Assembly (NCBI GenBank): GCA_904420055.1
Contig: CAJFTV010000007.1
Span: 1-6,107 of the forward strand
Direction: 5' to 3'
Source of the DNA: Candidatus Alloscillospira gallinarum
GTDB taxonomy: Bacteria; Bacillota; Clostridia; Oscillospirales; Oscillospiraceae
Length of the DNA: 6,107 nt
Shown here: piece after piece, positions 1 through 5,571 of the stretch
How positions within the stretch are numbered: the stretch's first letter is position 1
Layout of the letters: every line of letters starts with the position of its first letter
Translations under genes and position numbers: made by a program
Notes under the pieces: model-generated
What the model was told of the DNA's origin: nothing
Database searches by the model: none
Seen by the model: the letters and a program-made list of their open reading frames with translations, nothing else

Positions 1-1656
1 ACATATATAGAGAAGGACAGCGCCATAAACGACGAAATTGAGCGCCTGCGCCACAGCGCCACGTCTTCCCTTTTTGAGCGGCGGGACGTCATAGTTGTCT
101 CATCTGTGAGCTGCATTTACGGACTGGGAGACCCGATTGATTACGCCAACATGGTGGTATCTCTGAGAGTGGGACAGACGAGAGACAGGGACGAGCTTTT
201 AAAAAAGCTTGTGGAAATACGGTATGAGCGCAACGACGTGGCTTTTGAGCGCAACATGTTCCGGGTGCGCGGAGATACGGTGGAAATTTACCCCGCGTAT
301 TATACCGGCAAGGCTTTCCGCGTGGAGTTTTTTGGAGACGAGATAGACAGGATAAGCGAAATTAATACCGTCACCGGTCAGGTCACGGCAAATGTCTCCC
401 ACGTGGCAATATATCCCGCCTCCCACTATGTGACAACTCCCGAGAAAATGGAGAGGGCCATCGGCGACATACTCCGGGAGATGAAGGAGCGGGTTGAATA
501 CTTTGAAAGCCAGGGAAAGCTCCTGGAGGCGCAGCGCATTCACCAGCGCACGATGTATGACATTGAGATGATGCGGGAGATTGGCTACTGCACCGGAATT
601 GAAAACTACTCCCGGGTGATTTCGGGCCGTGCCCCGGGGAGTGCTCCAATGACGCTCCTTGATTATTTTCCGGACGACTTTTTGATGTTTATAGACGAGT
701 CACATGTGACGCTGCCCCAGGTCAGGGCGATGTACGCCGGGGACAGGGCGAGAAAAGAGAGCCTTGTGGAATACGGTTTCAGACTTCCCTCCGCCTTTGA
801 CAACAGGCCGCTTACCTTTGACGAATTTCAGGAGCGGATAAACCAGGTTATTTACGTCTCGGCAACGCCCGGTGACTTTGAAAAAAGCCGCTCCTCCCAG
901 ACTGTGGAGCAGATTATACGTCCCACAGGGCTTTTGGACCCGAAGATTTCAGTGCGTCCGGTGGAGGGGCAGATTGACGACCTGATTGGGGAGATAAATG
1001 CCCGGGCGGCAAAAAGAGAGAGGGTGCTTGTCACCACTCTCACAAAGAAGATGGCAGAGGACCTTACAACGTATCTCACTGGAGCGGGAATACGGGTGCG
1101 GTATATGCACCATGACATTACAACGACAGAGCGCATGGAGATAATACGTGACCTGCGCCTTGGGGAGTTTGACGTGCTTGTGGGCATTAACCTTCTGCGC
1201 GAGGGGCTGGATTTGCCGGAGGTATCCATGGTGGCCATACTCGACGCAGACAAGGAGGGATTCCTCCGCAGTGAGACCTCCCTCATACAGACAATCGGCC
1301 GTGCCGCCCGAAACGCCGATGGTATTGTTATAATGTATGCCGACACGGTAACCCGGTCAATGCGTGCTGCGATTGACGAGACAAACCGCCGCCGGGAAAA
1401 GCAGAACGCGTACAACGAGGCGAACGGAATTGTGCCCAAGACCATTGTGAAGAGCGTCCGCGACATCATTGAAATCTCCGGAGACGGCAAATCCGGGGCC
1501 AGGGGCGAGGGTAAGGTCAAAATGACCCGGCGCGAGCGTGAAGAGGCCATACAGAAGCTGGAAAAGCAGATGAAGGAGGCGGCAAAAATGCTTGAGTTTG
1601 AGTACGCCGCCGAGCTCCGTGACAGGATTATAAAGCTCAGAGGAGAAAAGGACTGA
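1..1656 (+). CDS. uvrB: UvrABC system protein B, 3' part (N-terminus off the left edge)
   Basis: UvrB is the helicase-like subunit of cytosolic nucleotide excision repair. UvrA loads it, it verifies the lesion, and it then recruits UvrC. The frame is open from base 1 (TYIEKDSAIND, a conserved UvrB segment) to TGA at 1654-1656, giving 551 residues of a family usually about 660 long. Roughly the first 100-110 residues, including Walker A and the beta-hairpin, are therefore outside the window; the GTG at 106 is internal. Visible motifs, numbered from the window edge, are DESHVT (about 232-237, motif II), VSATPGDFE (286-294), GINLLREGLDLPE (395-407, motif V) and QTIGRAARN (430-438, motif VI with arginine fingers). 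The last 40 or so residues form the UVR domain (EEAIQKLEKQMKEAA, then FEYAAELRDRI) that contacts UvrC and UvrA. No damage to the frame is seen. The gene heads an apparent operon with the small membrane protein and recD2; uvrA and uvrC are not in view. Confidence 0.98.
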   Translation, partial: TYIEKDSAINDEIERLRHSATSSLFERRDVIVVSSVSCIYGLGDPIDYANMVVSLRVGQTRDRDELLKKLVEIRYERNDVAFERNMFRVRGDTVEIYPAYYTGKAFRVEFFGDEIDRISEINTVTGQVTANVSHVAIYPASHYVTTPEKMERAIGDILREMKERVEYFESQGKLLEAQRIHQRTMYDIEMMREIGYCTGIENYSRVISGRAPGSAPMTLLDYFPDDFLMFIDESHVTLPQVRAMYAGDRARKESLVEYGFRLPSAFDNRPLTFDEFQERINQVIYVSATPGDFEKSRSSQTVEQIIRPTGLLDPKISVRPVEGQIDDLIGEINARAAKRERVLVTTLTKKMAEDLTTYLTGAGIRVRYMHHDITTTERMEIIRDLRLGEFDVLVGINLLREGLDLPEVSMVAILDADKEGFLRSETSLIQTIGRAARNADGIVIMYADTVTRSMRAAIDETNRRREKQNAYNEANGIVPKTIVKSVRDIIEISGDGKSGARGEGKVKMTRREREEAIQKLEKQMKEAAKMLEFEYAAELRDRIIKLRGEKD

Positions 1657-1658
1657 AC

Positions 1659-1682
1659 ATGCCCATGCCCATAACCATATAA
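1659..1682 (+). other. possible 7-codon mini-ORF between uvrB and the small membrane protein gene
   Basis: An ATG at 1659 reads MPMPITI and stops at TAA 1680-1682. The A of that stop is the first base of the next ATG (TAATG), a classic coupling overlap. AAAAGGA at 1646-1652, in the end of uvrB, lies 6 nt upstream and is a reasonable ribosome binding site. The coding stretch covers the 5' arm of the inverted repeat 1668-1692, so a ribosome here would open that hairpin. There is no evidence of expression, and an open frame this short could be chance. Confidence 0.25.
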
Positions 1683-1692
1683 TGGTTATGGG
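1668..1692. repeat. perfect 11-bp inverted repeat (hairpin) at the uvrB junction
   Basis: CCCATAACCAT (1668-1678) pairs perfectly with ATGGTTATGGG (1682-1692) across a 3-base ATA loop, with two possible G-U pairs extending the base. It begins 12 bases after the uvrB stop. No T-run follows (TGACGG), so it is not a typical intrinsic terminator. It could be an mRNA processing or stability hairpin, or could control translation of the next gene, whose candidate ATGs at 1682 and 1688 lie in the 3' arm. Confidence 0.7.
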
Positions 1693-1695
1693 TGA
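1691..1695 (+). promoter_or_regulatory. ribosome binding site favouring the ATG at 1700
   Basis: GGTGA matches the 3' half of the AGGAGGTGA consensus and ends 4 nt before the ATG at 1700. In that register an AGGAGG core would sit at a normal distance from the start. The in-frame ATGs at 1682 and 1688 have no such sequence upstream. Part of this site is paired in the adjacent hairpin. Confidence 0.45.
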
Positions 1696-1699
1696 CGGT

Positions 1700-2047
1700 A
1701 TGGATACGATTATAAACGCAGTTATTGCCGCAGTTTTGGGAGCGGGCATAATTTCACTTATTGTCATACTGCGGTTTTTTGTCACGGTGCCGGTTGCGGC
1801 GCCGAAAGACAGCAGAATGTATACAGTTATAACTGCCCGGGGCGACGCTCCGGAGCTGGAAAACGCGGTCAAAGGACTTTTATGGCTTATTGAGACGGCA
1901 CATCTTAACTGCCGTGTAATAATTGCCGATTCGGGTCTTTTGCCGGAGGGGCGGCGCCGTGCGGAACTGCTTGCCGGGGACAGCGAATTTATAACGCTGT
2001 GCGGGTCGGACGCCCTTGCGGATATACTGACAGAAAAGGAGCCGTAA
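1700..2047 (+). CDS. small membrane-anchored protein of unknown function
   Basis: I do not recognise this as a named family. From ATG 1700 it is 115 residues: an N-terminal hydrophobic segment (about residues 3-30, including IINAVIAAVLGAG and ISLIVILRFFV) that should be a single membrane anchor or uncleaved signal, then a soluble domain of about 80 residues. That domain alternates predicted strands and helices (YTVITARGD, ELENAVKGLLWLIE, CRVIIADSGLLPEG, RRRAELLA, EFITLCGSDAL). The pattern faintly recalls the start of a nucleotide-sugar-binding or glycosyltransferase-like fold, but the domain is too short for an enzyme of that class and has no DxD motif. ATG 1700 is chosen for its GGTGA; ATG 1682 (121 aa) and 1688 (119 aa) are in-frame alternatives, with 1682 favoured by a TAATG overlap. 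It sits between uvrB and recD2, and its stop abuts the recD2 ATG, so co-transcription and coupling are likely. A repair role is not shown. Confidence 0.8.
   Translation: MDTIINAVIAAVLGAGIISLIVILRFFVTVPVAAPKDSRMYTVITARGDAPELENAVKGLLWLIETAHLNCRVIIADSGLLPEGRRRAELLAGDSEFITLCGSDALADILTEKEP
2036..2041 (+). promoter_or_regulatory. recD2 ribosome binding site inside the upstream gene
   Basis: AAGGAG lies 6 nt before the recD2 ATG at 2048, within the last codons of the small membrane protein gene. Its TAA (2045-2047) directly precedes the ATG. This fixes the recD2 start and suggests translational coupling. Confidence 0.75.
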
Positions 2048-4246
2048 ATGGAGGAGAGCTGTAAAATATACGGCACAGCGGCCGTAATAATATATCAGAA
2101 TCCGGAAAACGGCTATACCGTTTTGCGGGTGGACACACCTGACGGCGTTATAACCGCCGTCGGGTGCATGCCCGGCATATCCCCCGGAGAGGAGCTCTGC
2201 ATGACCGGCAGCTGGACAAGCCACCCGTCTTACGGACAGCAGTTTAAGGCCAGCTCCGTACAGCGGCAGATGCCGACGGGTGTACAGGCGATATACCGGT
2301 ATCTTGCCACGGGCGCTGTAAAACACATTGGCCCGGCAAAGGCCGGAGAAATTGTGGACGCCTTTGGTGAGAGTGCCCTTGACGTCATTGAAAACCGCCC
2401 GGAAGAGCTCTGCAAGATACGGGGAATAAGCGACAAAAAGGCCAAAGAGATAAGCGCGTCTTTCCGCAGGCAGATGGGACTGAGGCGGCTTTTGGAGTTT
2501 CTCAGCCCATACGGGATAAAACCCAGTGTTGCCATGCGCCTTTACAGGGTGTTTGGCGGCGAAGCGCTGGAAGTCGTCAGGGATAACCCCTACATAATAG
2601 CTTCCGGGGATTTCGGGGCGGAGTTTTATCTTGCCGATACCCTTGCCCTGGAGCTTGGGTTTGAGGCGGACTGCCCCCAGAGGATTGAGGCGGCGGTAAT
2701 TTTTGAGCTTACACACAACCTGACAAACGGACATACGTTTTTGCCGTATGAAAAGCTGCTTCTGGCCACATCGCAGCTAATTGAGGTGGAGCGCGGCCCG
2801 GTGGAGGAAGCGATGGACGTGCTGTGCGATATTGGACTTATCGTCCGCGAGGAGGTTGCCGGTCAGGACGCATGCTATCTGGCGGAGATACACTATGCCG
2901 AGGCTTATACGGGGGAAAAGCTTGCACGAATGTCAGAGAATACGGCGTTTACTGAGGAGAATATTGACGGCTTTATAGAAAAGGCGGAACGGGATTTAGG
3001 CGTCACCTATTCAGAAGAGCAGCGCACTGCTGTTCGTCTTGCAAGCTGCCACCGGGTTATGGTGCTTACCGGCGGGCCGGGCACGGGAAAAACCACAACC
3101 ATAAGGGCTATACTGGCGCTTTTTGATATGATGGGACTTAAAACCGCCCTCTGCGCCCCCACAGGACGGGCGGCCAAGAGAATGGGTGAGGTCTGTTCCC
3201 GGGAGGCATACACGATTCACAGGCTCTTAGGTACGTCTTTGGGAGACGAGGACAGGCTTGTATTTGAGCACGATGAAAATGACCCGATTGACGCGGAGGC
3301 GGTAATCGCTGACGAGTGCTCCATGATAGATATAACGCTTATGTCCAGCTTTTTAAAGGCACTGCGCCCGGACTGCCGCCTGATAATGGTGGGAGATGCA
3401 GACCAGCTGCCCTCCGTCGGTCCGGGAAATGTGTTTTCGGACATTATACGCAGCGGCAGAATTGAGACAGTAAAGCTCACGGAGATTTTCCGCCAGGCCA
3501 GGAAAAGCAGGATAGTTACATATGCCCATATGATAAATGAAGGCAGGCTTCCCGACCTTCGGGCAAACAGCGGGGACTTCTTCTTTATGCGCCGCCGGGA
3601 CCCACAAAAGGCTGTGGAGACGGTTATCTCGCTTGTGAGTCAGAGACTTCCGGAGAACATGCACATTCCCCCGGAAAATATACAGGTGCTCTCCCCTACC
3701 AGGCGATATGATATGGGCACGGAGAACTTAAATAGGCTGCTTCAGGAGGCATTGAACCCGTCAGGCAGAGGGAAAAAGGAGAAGCAATTCGGCGACTTTA
3801 TCTACCGGGAGGGAGATAAAGTGATGCAAATTAAAAACAACTATGATATAATGTGGAAAACCCGGGACGGCTTTACCTCCGGCGCTGGAGTTTTCAACGG
3901 CGATATCGGGATAATTTCGGAAATTGATTACACTCGTGAAACTGTCACGGTTGAATTTGACGACAAGCGGGTAGACTATCTGTATGAGCAGCTCTCCGAG
4001 CTGGAGCCGGCCTACGCCATGACGGTACATAAGTCGCAGGGCAGCGAATACGACACGGTAATTCTGGCTGTTGGAAATGCCGCCCAGTCCCTTCTCGTGC
4101 GCAATGTGCTGTATACGGCGGTGACAAGGGCAAAAAAGCTCCTTATAATCGTCGGCGACGATGTCGCTGTGGAGAAAATGGTGGAAAATGACCGCCGTCA
4201 GAGGCGGTACAGCGGCCTCAGGGCGCGGCTTGCTCTGGACCCGTGA
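2048..4246 (+). CDS. recD2: RecD2-type superfamily 1B ATP-dependent DNA helicase
   Basis: RecD2 is the stand-alone RecD-like 5'-3' helicase found in bacteria, independent of RecBC. In Bacillus it is tied to replication-fork progression and repair. The 732-residue length fits the family (about 700-800). The N-terminus (1-75) has the RecD2 OB-like pattern (NGYTVLRVDT, SHPSYGQQFKA), followed by helix-hairpin-helix repeats (about 77-145, e.g. IRGISDKKAKEI). The helicase core then reads YSEEQRTAV (321-329, Q-motif), TGGPGTGKTTT (341-351, Walker A, K348), ADECSMID (421-428, motif II), GDADQLPSVGPGNV (449-462, motif III), LTEIFRQ (477-483, motif IV), TVHKSQGSEYD (659-669, motif V) and LYTAVTRAKK (688-697, motif VI). 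No key residue is missing. Cys in the DECS box replaces the more usual Ala or Ser, probably without effect. RecB and RecC partners are not in view. The start is set by AAGGAG 6 nt upstream. Confidence 0.97.
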   Translation: MEESCKIYGTAAVIIYQNPENGYTVLRVDTPDGVITAVGCMPGISPGEELCMTGSWTSHPSYGQQFKASSVQRQMPTGVQAIYRYLATGAVKHIGPAKAGEIVDAFGESALDVIENRPEELCKIRGISDKKAKEISASFRRQMGLRRLLEFLSPYGIKPSVAMRLYRVFGGEALEVVRDNPYIIASGDFGAEFYLADTLALELGFEADCPQRIEAAVIFELTHNLTNGHTFLPYEKLLLATSQLIEVERGPVEEAMDVLCDIGLIVREEVAGQDACYLAEIHYAEAYTGEKLARMSENTAFTEENIDGFIEKAERDLGVTYSEEQRTAVRLASCHRVMVLTGGPGTGKTTTIRAILALFDMMGLKTALCAPTGRAAKRMGEVCSREAYTIHRLLGTSLGDEDRLVFEHDENDPIDAEAVIADECSMIDITLMSSFLKALRPDCRLIMVGDADQLPSVGPGNVFSDIIRSGRIETVKLTEIFRQARKSRIVTYAHMINEGRLPDLRANSGDFFFMRRRDPQKAVETVISLVSQRLPENMHIPPENIQVLSPTRRYDMGTENLNRLLQEALNPSGRGKKEKQFGDFIYREGDKVMQIKNNYDIMWKTRDGFTSGAGVFNGDIGIISEIDYTRETVTVEFDDKRVDYLYEQLSELEPAYAMTVHKSQGSEYDTVILAVGNAAQSLLVRNVLYTAVTRAKKLLIIVGDDVAVEKMVENDRRQRRYSGLRARLALDP

Positions 4247-4283
4247 AAACACCGCGCTGTGTATTAAATATTTACTTTCTGAC

Positions 4284-4289
4284 TATAAT
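4284..4289 (+). promoter_or_regulatory. possible promoter of the mreB paralogue (-10 box)
   Basis: A perfect TATAAT lies 31 bp before the ATG at 4321 in an AT-rich stretch, which would give a leader of about 25 nt. The -35 region is poor: nothing close to TTGACA lies 16-18 bp upstream. An alternative pair is TTTACT (4271-4276), 18 bp, TATTCT (4295-4300). No convincing terminator separates recD2 from mreB, so read-through may also contribute. Confidence 0.4.
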
Positions 4290-4308
4290 CTTTTTATTCT
4301 TTACTTTC

Positions 4309-4315
4309 AGGTGAT
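4309..4315 (+). promoter_or_regulatory. mreB-paralogue ribosome binding site
   Basis: AGGTGAT is complementary to the 16S anti-Shine-Dalgarno tail. It lies 5 nt before ATG 4321 and 8 nt before the adjacent in-frame ATG 4324, so either could be used; the protein differs by one Met. Confidence 0.65.
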
Positions 4316-4320
4316 TACTT

Positions 4321-5352
4321 ATGATGTTATTCGGCAGGGACCTTGCCATTGATCTTGGCACTACATCGGTGCTTCTCGCCACAAAATCAAAGGGCGTTAT
4401 CTTGAGGGAGCCCTCTGTTGTGGCCATGGACAAAAACACGGGACGCCTTTTGAAAATAGGCATGGCCGCCCAGAAGATGCTGGGCAGGACACCGGGAAAT
4501 ATTGTGGCAATTCTGCCCATGAAGGCGGGGGTCATCTCAGACTATGAGATGACTGAGCGCATGCTCCGGGAGATGGTGAGAAAGGTCACGTCATTCAGCC
4601 TTCTGAAGCCGAGGATTGTAATATCGGTGCCCTCCGGCATAACCGAGGTTGAGGAGCGCGCCGTGATTGACGCTGGAATGCAGGCGGGGGCCCGGCGGGT
4701 CTACCTAATGGAGGCGCCGATGGCGGCGGCAATCGGAGCGGGGCTTGACATCACAAACCCTGACGGCCACATGGTTGTGGATATTGGCGGCGGCACGACG
4801 GACGTGGCGGTGCTGTCCCTGTCCGGTGTTGTGGAGTCCGACTCCATTAAAATCGCGGGGGACTCTTTTAACGACGCCATTGTGAGATATATCAGGAAAA
4901 AGCACAACGTGCTCATAGGTGACAATACCGCCGAGGAGTTAAAGCGCCAGATTGGCTGCGTGTTCCCGCGGCCCGATACGGTTGCGGTGGACATAAAGGG
5001 CAGATGCCTTATGACCGGGCTGCCAAGGGTGGTGTCAATAAGCTCCACAGAGATTTTGGAGGCGTTTGAAGAGGTATCGGAGCGTATACTGGAAATGATT
5101 TTGCATGTTCTGGAGGAGACGCCTCCGGAGCTTGTGGCGGATATTTCCCAGAACGGAATTGTCCTCACCGGGGGCGGAAGCCTTCTCTGGGGGTTTGACA
5201 AGCTCATTGAGACGCGGACGAATATCCCCACAAGGATTGCCGACGATGCAGAGCTGTGTGTGGCGTTCGGCCTGTCGAAGTCTCTTGCCTGGGTGGGAGA
5301 CATGCACGAGGGGACGCTTAATATTTCCCGAAGAAAACAGCTGAAAAATTAG
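4321..5352 (+). CDS. MreB/Mbl-family actin-like cell-shape protein, stand-alone paralogue
   Basis: MreB proteins form membrane-bound ATP-dependent filaments that orient the cell-wall elongation machinery. The 343 residues cover the whole actin fold: phosphate-1 loop AIDLGTTSVLL (9-19; usual form DLGTANTL), REPSVVA (29-35), MLGRTPGN (53-60), PSGITEVEERAVIDA (104-118), phosphate-2 loop VDIGGGTTD (153-161), and adenosine loop IVLTGGGSLLWG (280-291). SLLKP (93-97) matches the hydrophobic loop that inserts into the membrane in Thermotoga MreB. The notable change is in MEAPMAAAIGAG (130-141). The residue directly before Pro is Ala132, where E. coli (Glu143) and Caulobacter (Glu140) have the proposed hydrolysis glutamate; the first Thr of GGGTT (T159) is kept. 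The C-terminal CVAFGLSKSLA differs from the usual CVAxGxGKxLE. The gene stands alone, with its own terminator and no mreC or mreD after it, as mbl and mreBH do in Bacillus. Family membership is sure; which paralogue is not. Confidence 0.93.
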   Translation: MMLFGRDLAIDLGTTSVLLATKSKGVILREPSVVAMDKNTGRLLKIGMAAQKMLGRTPGNIVAILPMKAGVISDYEMTERMLREMVRKVTSFSLLKPRIVISVPSGITEVEERAVIDAGMQAGARRVYLMEAPMAAAIGAGLDITNPDGHMVVDIGGGTTDVAVLSLSGVVESDSIKIAGDSFNDAIVRYIRKKHNVLIGDNTAEELKRQIGCVFPRPDTVAVDIKGRCLMTGLPRVVSISSTEILEAFEEVSERILEMILHVLEETPPELVADISQNGIVLTGGGSLLWGFDKLIETRTNIPTRIADDAELCVAFGLSKSLAWVGDMHEGTLNISRRKQLKN

Positions 5353-5358
5353 TTACTG

Positions 5359-5394
5359 GTTCCCCCGGTTTTGCAGACCGGGGGAACGCTTTTA
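5359..5394 (+). terminator. intrinsic terminator after the mreB paralogue
   Basis: GTTCCCCCGGT (5359-5369) pairs perfectly with ACCGGGGGAAC (5377-5387) across a 7-base loop, followed by GCTTTTA. It starts 6 bases after the mreB stop. The GC-rich 11-bp stem with a short T-run is a strong Rho-independent terminator and separates mreB from the arginase unit. Confidence 0.92.
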
Positions 5395-5423
5395 TCCAAT
5401 TCCTCATCGGGTACGGAGCAGAG

Positions 5424-5452
5424 TTGCAAAGCATATGTATTTTTGCTACAAT
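5424..5452 (+). promoter_or_regulatory. probable housekeeping-sigma promoter of the arginase gene
   Basis: TTGCAA (5424-5429), a 17-bp spacer, then TACAAT (5447-5452), preceded by TGC as an extended -10 (TGnTACAAT). The match is 4/6 and 5/6 to the consensus boxes with ideal spacing. The predicted transcript start is near 5459, leaving a leader of about 113 nt before ATG 5572. It lies just after the mreB terminator, as expected for a new transcription unit. Confidence 0.65.
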
Positions 5453-5469
5453 CAACTGGAGCAAAACCG

Positions 5470-5486
5470 GTGAAAAATATTTTCAC
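5470..5486. promoter_or_regulatory. palindrome in the arginase leader, ARG-box-like
   Basis: GTGAAAA (5470-5476), ATA, TTTTCAC (5480-5486) is a perfect 7-bp inverted repeat about 12-28 bases after the predicted transcript start. The TGAA...TTCA half-sites and AT core resemble ArgR/AhrC operators (TGAAT, four A/T, ATTCA), but the central spacing is one base longer. The placement suits a repressor or antiactivator site. It could equally be a weak RNA hairpin. Confidence 0.35.
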
Positions 5487-5571
5487 ATGTAAACAGGTAA
5501 TTATTAAGTATGGAGCTGTTACAGCGGTTAGAGTAACTTTAGATAAAACTGAAAGGTTATGGAATTGTGCT
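5470..5571 (+). other. open in-frame stretch upstream of arginase, ABC-ATPase-like N-terminus
   Basis: From GTG 5470, which has GGAG (5458-5461) 8 nt upstream, 34 codons run in frame and without a stop into the arginase ATG at 5572. The reading VKNIFTCKQVIIKYGAVTAV then RVTLDKTE looks by eye like the first strand of an ABC-transporter ATPase (typically KNL..xYGAVxAVxxVSLxLxxGE), ending before where Walker A would be. It does not resemble an arginase N-terminus. It may be a gene relic, a true N-terminal extension, or untranslated leader that is open by chance. The predicted transcript start near 5459 would leave its ribosome site at the very 5' end, which argues against its use. Confidence 0.2.

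Noticed and set aside
1357..2076. Minus-strand open frame (239 codons) across the uvrB end and the small gene
   Set aside because: Antisense to uvrB and the small gene; serine- and hydrophobic-rich low-information translation typical of an antisense shadow.
2069..2086. Small hairpin TACGGC / GCCGTA early in recD2
   Set aside because: Only 6 bp, within coding sequence, no T-run and no link to the start region.
1880..2734. Long open frame on the minus strand (284 codons) spanning the small gene and the start of recD2
   Set aside because: Lies antisense to well-supported plus-strand genes, crosses a gene boundary, and its translation has no recognisable domain. It looks like a codon-bias shadow.
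4191..4208. Hairpin ACCGCC / GGCGGT near the recD2 end
   Set aside because: Inside the coding sequence with a 6-bp stem and no following T-run, so not a terminator.
4223..4257. Inverted repeat GCGCGG / CCGCGC over the recD2 stop
   Set aside because: A 6-bp stem with a 23-base loop and no U-tract; too weak to call a terminator.
4271..4308. Direct repeat TTTACTTTC at 4271-4279 and 4300-4308 upstream of the mreB paralogue
   Set aside because: Two 9-base copies in an AT-rich gap are plausible by chance; no known binding site is recognised.
5470..5486. CodY box in the arginase leader
   Set aside because: CodY sites read TTTTC-N-GAAAA; this palindrome has the opposite order (GAAAA then TTTTC).
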